This document shows, piece after piece, positions 42,989 to 51,440 of a stretch of 64,000 nt of DNA. Source of the DNA: CAZVAR01 sp964625225 (GTDB lineage: Bacteria; Pseudomonadota; Alphaproteobacteria; JAJUGE01); contig CAZVAR010000002.1 of NCBI GenBank assembly GCA_964625225.1, positions 1 to 64,000 on the forward strand. Direction: 5' to 3'. The notes below the pieces were generated by a model. It saw only the letters and a program-made list of their open reading frames with translations. It had not been told where the DNA came from and did no database searches. A program made the translations under genes and the position numbers. How positions within the stretch are numbered: position 1 is the first letter of the stretch; every line of letters begins with the position of its first letter.

Positions 42989-44440
42989 CTACCTGGCGGG
43001 CTCGACCCGTCGAAGCGCGATCGGGCCTCCGATCAGCCGGCCGCCTTCACGGGTCAGGACCGTGCTGCTGCCGGGCAGGGTGATGACGACGCGGCCGTCC
43101 TTCTCCTCGGTATATGTGCCCGCGGCGGTCTGACCGTCGGGTGTGGTGACGAAGACCCGCTCGCGATCGACGAACTCAAGCTTCATTCCGATTTTGGGGT
43201 CGGCATAATGCCGGCCGCGCAGCGGTCCCGCTTCCGCCTTCGTCAGCGCGGCCACGATTTCCGCCCGGCGTGCCGCGGCCGCCTCTTCGAAACGCGACCG
43301 CACGGACGGGGCCGATGCCATGCTCTGGCGTATATCGGCGAGGATCGGTCCCTCGAGCGCGTCGACCGACTCGTCGGAGACGGCGAGGTCGGCGAGAGTC
43401 CTTTCGAAGATGGGCAGGAGCGCTTCCGCAACCCTCTCGGCCTTCGCGTCGGCAGCGGATCTGACCCGTGCCGCCTCCGCTGGAGGGAGGCGCTTCAAGA
43501 GTTGCGGGTTCGTCTGGACGGCGATGTTGTTGAACGCCGGCATTCCGTCGATAGCGCCGTTTATGTCCGCGATCATCTGATCGGCGATCTCCTTGCCCAC
43601 GGCCGCTTCACGGTGCCCGATCGCATCGCTTACGGCCTGCCGGTCGGCCGGCGGAAAGACCGCGGCATAGTCCTTTGCGAGCGTCCTGCGCAGGCCGCCG
43701 AGGGCGTCCAGGCCCGGTAGCGACGCCGGGATGTGGGCGATATCGGCGAGGAGCCGGTCGCGTACGGCGCCACGGGTGGCCTCCGTCCGCTTCGCAGCCT
43801 CCGGCGCGATCCGGTCCCGGAGCTCAACCTGCGGCAGGTCGCGGGCCGCCGCCAGGGCCGCACGGGCACTCGCTTGTGCTGTACCCGACAGTTGCGACGC
43901 AGCTTGATTCGCCGCCGAGTAGCCCTCCCTGCCGTCGCCGAGCCGGGCGAACCCCGCATAGAACAACAACAGGCCCGGCGAAGGCTGTTCCTGCGCCAGG
44001 GCGGCGAACGCCTCGGCGAACTCCGCCCTCGCCTTTCCGGCCTTTTCGATATAGTTGGCGACATTACGCGAGGCCCAGGAGCGCAGGTCCGAAACGGCAT
44101 TGCGCTCGGTGTAGCGCTTCTCCTGGGTCAGGGTCTTTTCGCAGGCTTGAAGCGCCTTCGCCACGGCTTTCGCCTCGTCGGAGTTCCATTCGAGGACCGG
44201 CTTGCCGAACAGCGCCGTCGTCTCGGGCGCGGCGAAGATCGCCGGGAACCAGTGGCGGCTGCCGAGATCGTTCGGTTGCCATTTCGCCTTCTTGTCGTAG
44301 CCGGCTGCCCAGCCCGTCATCGCGGGACAGTCGGGCAGGGTTACCTCCGCGCGCGCGGGAACATCGATGAGGGATATGGCCACAACGACGCCGGTAAGCA
44401 GCGCCGCTGTTGGCGGCAGTTGCGGTCTGATCAGGGGCAT
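42989..44440 (-). CDS. Exported hypothetical protein, alpha-helical with small C-terminal domain
   Basis: A 483-aa protein I do not recognise. It has a signal peptide (cleavage near VPARAEV), two cysteines near the N-terminus (LPDCPAM, ALQACEKT), a long Ala/Arg/Glu-rich helical body to about residue 400 and a C-terminal beta-rich domain of about 75 residues (GMKLEFVDRERVFVTTPDGQ, GRVVITLPGSSTVLTREGGR). The ATG at 44440 has GGAG at good spacing; an ATG four codons upstream is poorer. Probably periplasmic. No neighbouring gene suggests its job. Confidence 0.78.
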   Translation of the reverse strand: MPLIRPQLPPTAALLTGVVVAISLIDVPARAEVTLPDCPAMTGWAAGYDKKAKWQPNDLGSRHWFPAIFAAPETTALFGKPVLEWNSDEAKAVAKALQACEKTLTQEKRYTERNAVSDLRSWASRNVANYIEKAGKARAEFAEAFAALAQEQPSPGLLLFYAGFARLGDGREGYSAANQAASQLSGTAQASARAALAAARDLPQVELRDRIAPEAAKRTEATRGAVRDRLLADIAHIPASLPGLDALGGLRRTLAKDYAAVFPPADRQAVSDAIGHREAAVGKEIADQMIADINGAIDGMPAFNNIAVQTNPQLLKRLPPAEAARVRSAADAKAERVAEALLPIFERTLADLAVSDESVDALEGPILADIRQSMASAPSVRSRFEEAAAARRAEIVAALTKAEAGPLRGRHYADPKIGMKLEFVDRERVFVTTPDGQTAAGTYTEEKDGRVVITLPGSSTVLTREGGRLIGGPIALRRVEPAR

Positions 44441-44589
44441 GGGGTTCTCCATAGGCGCGGGACCGGTGCCGGCGTGCCCAGGACCGATCGCCCGGTAGCG
44501 GCGTAGCCGTCGCCGGCGGGCTGCGACGTTAGAGATTCCGTGCGGCGCTGGCGCCTCCCGAATGGGAGGTGCATGGCCGCGTCGGGCCG

Positions 44590-45750
44590 TCAGGAGGCGC
44601 TCTGCTCCTCAGCGGACGGCAGAAGGTGTGGAGGCGCGGCGCTCATGAGACGCGCGACCAGTTCCGACTGACGCGCAGTGCCCGTTTTCTGGAATATGAT
44701 CTTCAGATACCAGCGCGCGGTCTCGTAGGTGATGCCGGCCTCCTCCGCCGCCTGCCGCAGGCCCGTACCCGTCAGCAGGGCCTGAGCGAGGCGGCTCTCC
44801 ACCGGCGTGAAGCCCCACAGGTCGCGAAAGAGGTTCGATGAGGGCTTCGGCGCGCCGTCGGTCCCGGCAATCAGCAGCATGACGACCGGACGCTGCGTAG
44901 GAAGTCCGTAGCGGCGCGCCGAAAGCCGGGCGGCGTTGAGGACGAGGGGCCGGCCGTTGCGGCCGCGTATCGCAAAGGGGGCAGGCGGGACCCGGGTTTC
45001 CGGATCTGCCGCCGCCCGCAGCAATGCGGTGATGCGGTCCGTGTCGGCCGTCGTCGCGGCAACGAGCCTGCCGGCCCTGACGGTCAGGGGATCACCGTGC
45101 CGCAGCAGCCCCTCGGCACGGGCGTTGCACTGGACGAGGCGGCCATCCGGTTCGACGAAGGCGACCCCGTAGGGCAGGCGGTCGAGCGCGTCGCAGGCGA
45201 GTGTCCGGCCGGCCGTCAGCGTTTCCAGGCGGGCGGCGATCCGGAGCGACCGGTTCATGTGGCGGGCGATGCCGTCGAAGCGCCCGACCTCCCCCGCGTC
45301 GAACACGCCGGCATCGGCACCGCGCAGAAGACTCAGATTGAGAACGAAGCCGTGGTTTGCCTCGAAGCTGGCGCCCATCGTGTGTTCGAGGCGTTGCGGC
45401 CGCATCCATTCATTGTAATAGGTCGACCGGCGCAGCACGTGCGGATCGGCGAAGAATTCGATGAGCCGCTCGTCCGTCCGCACGACCCCCGGCCGATGCA
45501 GCGGGGCGGAGCGCGTGCAGGGATTGTCCGGAGTGTAGAAGATCTCGCGAAAGCAGGCCAGATGGGCTGCGTCGATGCCGGCTATGTGCACCGGGGCGAA
45601 CGCCCTTTCGGCATAGCCGAGATAGTAGAGGGCCTCGGCACGGGTGCGGAAGGTCGCCCTGATCTGTGCCATCACCTGTGACCAGTCGCTCGGATCCGTC
45701 GCCGCGTCGTAGATTGCCTCGACCAGTTCGCCGGTATCCGTCCCGCCCAT
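44590..45750 (-). CDS. LuxR-family HTH regulator with PAS-like sensor region
   Basis: A 386-aa regulator. The C-terminal LuxR/GerE helix-turn-helix spans about residues 315-378 (WGFTPVESRLAQALLTGTGL, RQAAEEAGITYETARWYLKI). The central part (DRLPYGVAFVEPDGRLVQCN, about 195-215) resembles a PAS domain; the N-terminal 190 residues match no autoinducer domain I know. Start at 45750; the longer upstream reading is Arg-rich. It is not adjacent to an obvious target operon, and the stop is 149 bases from the exported helical protein. Confidence 0.83.
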   Translation of the reverse strand: MGGTDTGELVEAIYDAATDPSDWSQVMAQIRATFRTRAEALYYLGYAERAFAPVHIAGIDAAHLACFREIFYTPDNPCTRSAPLHRPGVVRTDERLIEFFADPHVLRRSTYYNEWMRPQRLEHTMGASFEANHGFVLNLSLLRGADAGVFDAGEVGRFDGIARHMNRSLRIAARLETLTAGRTLACDALDRLPYGVAFVEPDGRLVQCNARAEGLLRHGDPLTVRAGRLVAATTADTDRITALLRAAADPETRVPPAPFAIRGRNGRPLVLNAARLSARRYGLPTQRPVVMLLIAGTDGAPKPSSNLFRDLWGFTPVESRLAQALLTGTGLRQAAEEAGITYETARWYLKIIFQKTGTARQSELVARLMSAAPPHLLPSAEEQSAS

Positions 45751-45924
45751 TTCGCCCGATTCCCTGAACGCCCCACCGTGCCTGCTCGATCCTGTAGCAA
45801 GGCGGCAGATGAGGGAAGTATTCGGGGTGCAGCGCTGTTGCCGGGCCGGCTCCGGCAAGGAGCTGCTGCGGGGCAGCACCGCGAGGATGCTCGATCGGTA
45901 CGGGGATGCGGCGGACCCGGCCGT

Positions 45925-45950
45925 GAAGCGGCCGCGGAGGCGGCCGCTTC
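45925..45950 (-). terminator. Perfect hairpin after the small membrane protein gene
   Basis: An 11-bp stem (GAAGCGGCCGC with GCGGCCGCTTC) around the loop GGAG, fourteen bases beyond the stop of the minus-strand membrane protein gene. Both arms contain a GCGGCCGC octamer. Likely a transcript-end structure; no T-tract. Confidence 0.5.
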
Positions 45951-45964
45951 CGCTCGGGAGCCGA

Positions 45965-46357
45965 TCAGGCCGCGGCGCGGCGCAGGCCGACATACTGACA
46001 TTCGGCGAACGCCGCGACTGCGACGGCCTGGATCAGGATGAAAGCGATTCCGAGCGTCGTCGGCGCGATCCAGCCGGTGAGCAGCAGCAGGACGCTGTCG
46101 AACGCCCAGAGGGCGTTGAGGCCGATGACGGTCCAGACGGCGCCGCGCGGCGGATGACGGCGCGTGGCCAGCCAGAGCACGAACGCGGCCCAGACGAGCA
46201 GCACGGCGCCGACATGGCGCGGCAGCGCCTCGGGCAGGCCGAGCATGGCAGCGAGCGGGTCGGACAGCAGGGCCATTCCCGAGCCGAGTACGCCGCTCGC
46301 GGCGGCATCGGCCAGCAGGGCGAAGCGCAGGAAGCCGGAGGGACGAAGAACCGACAT
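45965..46357 (-). CDS. Small four-helix membrane protein, hypothetical
   Basis: A 130-aa inner-membrane protein with about four helices (FALLADAAASGVLGSGMALL, VGAVLLVWAAFVLWLATRR, WTVIGLNALWAFDSVLLLLT, TLGIAFILIQAVAVAAFAEC). GGAG precedes the ATG at 46357. It resembles small SPW/DoxX-like or integral membrane families, but I cannot place it. It is divergent from a lipoprotein gene. Confidence 0.8.
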   Translation of the reverse strand: MSVLRPSGFLRFALLADAAASGVLGSGMALLSDPLAAMLGLPEALPRHVGAVLLVWAAFVLWLATRRHPPRGAVWTVIGLNALWAFDSVLLLLTGWIAPTTLGIAFILIQAVAVAAFAECQYVGLRRAAA

Positions 46358-46705
46358 GGCTGATCTCCTTTCACTCGGCACCGGCGGGGGCCGGTGGACG
46401 GGCGGGACAATGCGCTGCCGGGGAAGGGAGATCGATTACGTGACAAGTAATGACGGCACGATTATCCGGTCGAGGCTCGGCGGCATCTCGGTGACGGTGC
46501 CCGGACGAGACGCGGTGCGGGCGCGCGGAAGCGACGCGGGCGGCCCATCTGTCGGAGGGCATGGTTAACGGAACATCAAGCCCATGTGGCATTTGGACGC
46601 ACGACTCGGTTCGTATGGCACATAGCGGTTGGCGGAGGGCCGGCCGAGGACCTAGGAAGCAACCGCGGTCCTTTCTTGCGGCCGCGACAACCTCCGAAAC
46701 CAGCC
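46358..46705. other. Divergent intergenic region
   Basis: About 348 bases between the membrane protein and lipoprotein starts. An AT-richer patch near 46430-46475 may hold a promoter; no gene recognised. Confidence 0.45.
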
Positions 46706-47140
46706 ATGGAGCCCATCGTGCGGGCAGGTGTCTATTTGTGTCTCGTTTCCGTGGCGCTGATGGGTTGCGTCACGACCGAGGAGAAGCTTCCCGAAGGTTG
46801 CGGTGCGCCGGCCACGGCGATCAGCAGCAGCAAGATCCGGGGCGTCAAGAACTACCAGTCCGGCGTCGAGGCCGGCACCACCTACGATCTACTGCTCTCG
46901 CTGTCGTCCAGCGGAAACCGGCTGAACGGCAGCTATGCCCTGGAAGGCGAGTTTGCCCGAGCGGGCTCCGCGCAGATCCTCAACACCAGCTATTGCGGTC
47001 GAGAGGTTCGCTTCTCGGTGTATCCGGCCTCCAATCCCGGCTGCCGCCACGATTTCGTCGGCCAGGTCGGCGCCGACCGGCGGATTGAGGGCACGTTCCG
47101 CGGGTGCAGCGGCGGCGGCACCTGGTGGGCGCAGCTCTAG
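46706..47140 (+). CDS. Small lipoprotein, hypothetical
   Basis: A 144-aa protein with a lipoprotein signal: LCLVSVALMGC gives a lipobox with Cys at residue 21. The mature part has an even number of cysteines (EGCGAP, SYCGREV, NPGCRHD, RGCSGGG) and looks beta-rich (YDLLLSLSSSGNRLNGSYAL). It is probably attached to the outer membrane, and is followed 25 bases later by another exported protein gene. No family recognised. Confidence 0.75.
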   Translation: MEPIVRAGVYLCLVSVALMGCVTTEEKLPEGCGAPATAISSSKIRGVKNYQSGVEAGTTYDLLLSLSSSGNRLNGSYALEGEFARAGSAQILNTSYCGREVRFSVYPASNPGCRHDFVGQVGADRRIEGTFRGCSGGGTWWAQL

Positions 47141-47165
47141 GCGTCCGCAGGGTCGAGGCGGCCCG

Positions 47166-47846
47166 ATGCGCGCCCCTTTCGCACTGGCGGCATCGATAGC
47201 CGCCTCGGCCTTCTTTGCCTCGGCGGCCGCCGACACGGTTTGGTCGACGGCGCCGAGAACGAGCCGATGGTCTACGGAATGGTCGCCGGATGTCCCGCGC
47301 GCACAGGCCCCGTCGGCGGCATCCGGTATCGGCAGCCCTCGCTCGACGTCCTGCACGCCCGGAGAGCCGCGTTGGGTGCTCTCGATCGGCTCCTGGTATG
47401 CGGCGACGATCGTCGCCGGGCCGGACGCGCAGGGCCGCTGCCTGGTCTCCTATGACGGATTCGGCGCCGGTCACGACGAATGGGTCGGACCGGAGCGGAT
47501 CGCCGAGCGGCAACCGAGTGCAGCCGCACCGCCATCCGGAAGCGACCGGAATCAGGGGCCGCGAAACGACAGCGCCGGCGGCGTGCCTGCCGGTACCTAT
47601 CAGTGCTACACGTTCGACGTCGGGCAGCTCAATTACGCCTACACGGATATCGTCGTCACCGCCGCCGACGCCTATGCCGTCGGCGCACAGCACGGGATCT
47701 ACCGGCTGGCCGACGGCGCACTGAGCTTCACCGGGCCGCTGGCGAACGCACGCGGCCGCTACGCGGTCAAGCGCGGTCGGCCGGTTATCGACCTCATCTT
47801 CGACGGCGACTCGCGAAGCTCAATGAGCTGTACCAAGAGCCGGTGA
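47166..47846 (+). CDS. Exported protein with Tudor/agenet-like segment
   Basis: A 226-aa protein. Signal peptide to about residue 22 (AASAFFASAAADT), a Ser/Pro/Arg linker, then residues about 63-112 with WVLSIGSWYAATIVAGPDAQ, CLVSYDGFGAGHDEWVGPER. That pattern (aromatic cage, YDGx..DEWVG) is typical of Tudor-like/agenet small beta barrels that in bacteria occur in exported proteins. The C-terminal part has GTYQCYTFDVGQLNYAYTD and ends SSMSCTKSR. The role is unknown. It is 25 bases after the lipoprotein gene, probably the same operon. The low-complexity linker raises a small possibility of a frameshift. Confidence 0.7.
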   Translation: MRAPFALAASIAASAFFASAAADTVWSTAPRTSRWSTEWSPDVPRAQAPSAASGIGSPRSTSCTPGEPRWVLSIGSWYAATIVAGPDAQGRCLVSYDGFGAGHDEWVGPERIAERQPSAAAPPSGSDRNQGPRNDSAGGVPAGTYQCYTFDVGQLNYAYTDIVVTAADAYAVGAQHGIYRLADGALSFTGPLANARGRYAVKRGRPVIDLIFDGDSRSSMSCTKSR

Positions 47847-47861
47847 GAATCGCCGATCCGC

Positions 47862-50198
47862 CTACTCCGCTGCCGCCTTCATCTCCTGCCCGCGCAAGAC
47901 CCGCCACACCTTTTCCGGGCCGACCGGCATATCGATATGGTCGATGTCGAGCGCGTCCGCGATGGCGCTGATGATGGCGGGCGGGGCGCCGCAGGCCCCA
48001 CCTTCGCCGATGCCCTTGACGCCGAGATCGTTCTCCGGGTCCGGGACCGGGTTGAAGGAGACGTCGATATTGGGCAGGTCATCGGCCCGCGGCAGGCCGT
48101 AATCCATGAAGCTCCCTGCGAGGAACTGTGCCGTCTCCCGCTCGTAGGCGGTGTGCTCCAGAAGGGCTTGGCCGAGGCCCTGCGCCACGCCGCCATGCAC
48201 CTGGCCCACCACCAGCATCGGGTTGATGATCGTGCCGCAATCGTCGACGCAGGTGTAGCGGTCCACCTTCAATGCGCCGGTGTCGGGATCGATCTCAACC
48301 TCGCAGATATGTGCGCCGTTGGGGAAGTTGCATTCGGTCGAGCGCTCATAGAGGCAGGTCTCGTCGAGGCCGGGCTCCATGCCGGCGGGGAGCTTGCTCG
48401 GATCGAACGCGAGCCGCGCCACCTCCTGGATCGTCATGCGCAGGTCGGTCCCTGCGACCGAGAAGGTGCCGTCCCGGAACTCGATGTCGGCCTCCGCCGC
48501 CTCGAGCGCATGGGCGGCAATCCGCTTCGCCTTCTCGATCACCTGATTGGCGGCGCGGGCCGTGGCGACACCTCCCATCTGCGATGAGCGCGAGCCGCCG
48601 GTGCCGAGGCCGACCTTCACGTAATCCGTATCGCCCTGAATGAAGTCGATCGAGTCGAACGGCACGCCCAGCTTCTCCGACAGGATCTGGGCGAAGGCGG
48701 TCTCGTGGCCTTGGCCGTGGCTGAAGGTGCCGACGATGAGCTGGACCCGACCCTCCGGCGTGAAGCGGACCTGCGCCTGCTCGGTCGGCATGCCGCCGGA
48801 GGCTTCGATATAATAGCCGAGGCCGATGCCGCGCAGCTTGCCGCGAGCCTTCGCCTCCTGGCGGCGACGCTCGAAGCCCGCCCAGTCGGCGCGCTCCAGC
48901 GCCTTCTCCATGGTTTCCTGGAAATGGCCGGAATGGATCACCATCCCGACCTGGTTGGTCCAGGGAAGCTGGTCGGGGCGCACGAAGTTGCGGCGGCGGA
49001 TCTCGGCGCGGTCGATCCCGAAGGCCTTGGCGCCGAGGTCGAGCAGGCGCTCCATCTGGTAGGCCATTTCCGGCCGGCCGGCGCCGCGATAGGCGTCGGT
49101 CGGTACGGTGTTGGTGAACATCACCCGCACCGAGAGCTGCATGGCGGGCACCTGGTAGACGGTGCCGGCCACACGGGCACCGGCGACGGTCGGGATGCGC
49201 GGGCCGAAATCGAGCAGATAGGCGCCGACATTGGCATGGGTCCGCACGCGCACACCGAGCATCCGGGCGTTCTCGTCGAACGCCATCTCGCCGACCGAAA
49301 TGTGGTCGCGGCCGTGCGGGTCGCAGAGGAAGGTTTCGCTGCGGTCGGAGGTCCACTTGACCGGCCGGTTCAGGCGCTTCGCCGCCCAGGTGACCAGTAC
49401 CGTCTCCGGGAACAGCTTGCCGCGTAGGCCGAAGCCGCCACCCGTATCGGGCGAGATCACATGGACCTTGTCCTTCGGCACCTTGAAGATGAGGTCCGCC
49501 AGATTGTTGCGGATCTTGACCGCGCCCTGGGTCGGGGAGATCAGGGTGTGCTTCTGCTCGACCGGATCCCAGGCGCCGATCGCGACGCGCGGCTCCATCG
49601 GATTGCCGACGACGCGATTGTTGACGAACTCCAGCTTAACGATCTTCGCAGCGCGGGCGAACGCCTCCTCGACCGCGCGGCCGTCGTGCGAGAGCCAATG
49701 AACGGCGAGGTTCGAGCCGCGCTCGGGATAGAGGAGCGGTGCGTCCGGCCGGTCGGCATCGTCGGCCCGCGCAACCGCCGGCAAGTCCTCGTACTCGACG
49801 AAGACCAGTTCGGCCGCGTCGCGTGCCGCGACGGCCGACTCGGCGACGACGAAGGCGACGGGGTCGCCGACATAGCGGACGCGCTCGGTCTGCAGCACTT
49901 CGCGGCCGGGATCGAACAGCTTCTCCCCGTCGGCGCCCGGGACGGCGACCTGGCAGGGGAGCTTCGGGATACCGTCCGCCTTGGCGTCGGCGCCGGTCAG
50001 GACGGCGATCACGCCCGGGGCGGCTTTCGCTTCCTCCACGTCGATCGAGAGAATCTTCGCATGGGCGTGGGGGCTGCGGACGACATAACCATAGGCCTGC
50101 CCGGGCAGGTTCACATCGTCGGTGAAGCGGCCCTTGCCGGTGATGAAGCGCACATCCTCCTTGCGCCGCACAGGCTGGCCGATGCCGAACTTCTCCAT
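47862..50198 (-). CDS. CoxL-type (form II) molybdenum hydroxylase large subunit
   Basis: A 778-aa xanthine-oxidase-family large subunit. The active-site loop is AYRGAGR (residues 369-375), the form II version, not the AYxCSFR of true CO dehydrogenase. Other blocks: MEKFGIGQPVRRKEDVRFIT at the start, GGGFGLRGKLFPETVLVTWA near residue 240, and VKGIGEGGACGAPPAI near the end with the catalytic glutamate. The enzyme needs a molybdopterin-cytosine cofactor and normally works with FAD and 2Fe-2S subunits; neither is adjacent. The substrate could be an aldehyde or N-heterocycle. The start at 50198 fits the family. Confidence 0.87.
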   Translation of the reverse strand: MEKFGIGQPVRRKEDVRFITGKGRFTDDVNLPGQAYGYVVRSPHAHAKILSIDVEEAKAAPGVIAVLTGADAKADGIPKLPCQVAVPGADGEKLFDPGREVLQTERVRYVGDPVAFVVAESAVAARDAAELVFVEYEDLPAVARADDADRPDAPLLYPERGSNLAVHWLSHDGRAVEEAFARAAKIVKLEFVNNRVVGNPMEPRVAIGAWDPVEQKHTLISPTQGAVKIRNNLADLIFKVPKDKVHVISPDTGGGFGLRGKLFPETVLVTWAAKRLNRPVKWTSDRSETFLCDPHGRDHISVGEMAFDENARMLGVRVRTHANVGAYLLDFGPRIPTVAGARVAGTVYQVPAMQLSVRVMFTNTVPTDAYRGAGRPEMAYQMERLLDLGAKAFGIDRAEIRRRNFVRPDQLPWTNQVGMVIHSGHFQETMEKALERADWAGFERRRQEAKARGKLRGIGLGYYIEASGGMPTEQAQVRFTPEGRVQLIVGTFSHGQGHETAFAQILSEKLGVPFDSIDFIQGDTDYVKVGLGTGGSRSSQMGGVATARAANQVIEKAKRIAAHALEAAEADIEFRDGTFSVAGTDLRMTIQEVARLAFDPSKLPAGMEPGLDETCLYERSTECNFPNGAHICEVEIDPDTGALKVDRYTCVDDCGTIINPMLVVGQVHGGVAQGLGQALLEHTAYERETAQFLAGSFMDYGLPRADDLPNIDVSFNPVPDPENDLGVKGIGEGGACGAPPAIISAIADALDIDHIDMPVGPEKVWRVLRGQEMKAAAE

Positions 50199-50406
50199 GG
50201 GCTGTCCTTCCCCTCGTTCGTGCCCCGGGCCGCGGCCCGGCATGGTCGCCGGCGATGATACGGGGCTCCGCGCCGCCTGCCTACCCGCCGGATGGCCCGG
50301 TGGCGTCCGGATCGCGAACTCCGCCTCGAGGGCCGTGGTTGCCGGCGGTCTCTCGACCGCCTGCCCCTCGCTCTTCGGCCCCGGCCGTACGGCCGCGCCC
50401 GGTCAG

Positions 50407-51417
50407 CTATCGCGCCTCGGCGATGATCGCGTTGACGAATTCCGCGCCGGCTTGCTGCCGCGCCTCGTCGACTACGCCTGCCGCCGCACCCCAGAGGCGC
50501 TGGTCGAGTTCGGGCGAGGGTACCTCGTAGGGAATCCCGCGATCGACCAGTTTGCTGCGGGCCGCCTCCTCGGCGATCACCGTCGCCCCCCGCTCCCAGG
50601 TAATGGCGTTGCGCATCGTCAGCTGTGTGATGCGCTGGTGATCGATGGTCATGCGGTTCCAGCGTTCGCGGCCGGCGACGACGATGATGTAGTCGACGAT
50701 CGGCGTGATGCCGGTAATGTGACCCTGCACCTGCTGCGGCAAGCCGGCCGTCAGGGCGGTGTAGGGAGCTTCGAGCGCTTGAATCCGACCCTGCTCCAAG
50801 GCGGCGAAGGCCTCGGCGGTGGGCATGACCGTCGGTTCGGCGCCGACGATGCGGTAGGCCTGGGCGCGGATCTCGTCGCGAACGCCGATCCGGAGTCCCT
50901 GCAGATCCTCGATCGTGCGTATCGGACCGGTGACGGAAAACAGCGGGCTGGCGCCCGCATCCATATAGCCGAGCACGACGAAGTTGCGCGCCCGCAGCCA
51001 GACATTGATGAGGTCGACGACCGGCCCTTCCACGACCTGGAAGGCGCGTTCCCGGTTCGGCATGACGAATGGCAGCGTCAGCGCCCGCAGTTCGGGGGCG
51101 AAGCGCGAGAACCCGGCCAGGTCGACCCAGATGATCGCCGCGTCACCCGTCTGTAGCTCCTGAACCAACTGCTCGACCGTGCCCGCATCCGGAACGATGT
51201 CGACCTTGAGCTGCCCTGCGGTCGTCGTCGCGACCCCCGATGCGAACCGCTGCATGGCCTGAGTCGAGATATGGTCGCCGGGATAGCTGCCGGCCGCGCG
51301 GATCGTCGCGACGCGCGGACCGGTCGGCAAGACCTGGGCTGCGGCCGGCCCGGGTGCGGCGATGCCGAGGCTGACGGCCGCGAGGCCGCAGATCGCCCAA
51401 GTCCGGAACCTGTTCAT
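50407..51417 (-). CDS. TRAP transporter substrate-binding protein (DctP family), orphan
   Basis: A 336-aa exported binding protein with a signal peptide (cleavage near GPAAAQV). Family blocks are GDHISTQAMQRFASGVATTT, PDAGTVEQLVQELQTGDAAI and IEDLQGLRIGVRDEIRAQAY, with the conserved arginine in GLRIGVRDE. An AAGGAGG site precedes the ATG. No DctQ or DctM gene lies beside it. It starts 23 bases after norD, so it may be transcribed with the nor operon; the link to nitric oxide metabolism is unclear. Confidence 0.85.
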   Translation of the reverse strand: MNRFRTWAICGLAAVSLGIAAPGPAAAQVLPTGPRVATIRAAGSYPGDHISTQAMQRFASGVATTTAGQLKVDIVPDAGTVEQLVQELQTGDAAIIWVDLAGFSRFAPELRALTLPFVMPNRERAFQVVEGPVVDLINVWLRARNFVVLGYMDAGASPLFSVTGPIRTIEDLQGLRIGVRDEIRAQAYRIVGAEPTVMPTAEAFAALEQGRIQALEAPYTALTAGLPQQVQGHITGITPIVDYIIVVAGRERWNRMTIDHQRITQLTMRNAITWERGATVIAEEAARSKLVDRGIPYEVPSPELDQRLWGAAAGVVDEARQQAGAEFVNAIIAEAR

Positions 51418-51440
51418 GTCTGCCCCTCCTTTTCTACCGG

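Noticed and set aside
47862..50198. Aerobic CO dehydrogenase (CoxL form I)
   Set aside because: The active-site loop is AYRGAGR, not the CO-specific AYxCSFR, and coxM and coxS are absent.
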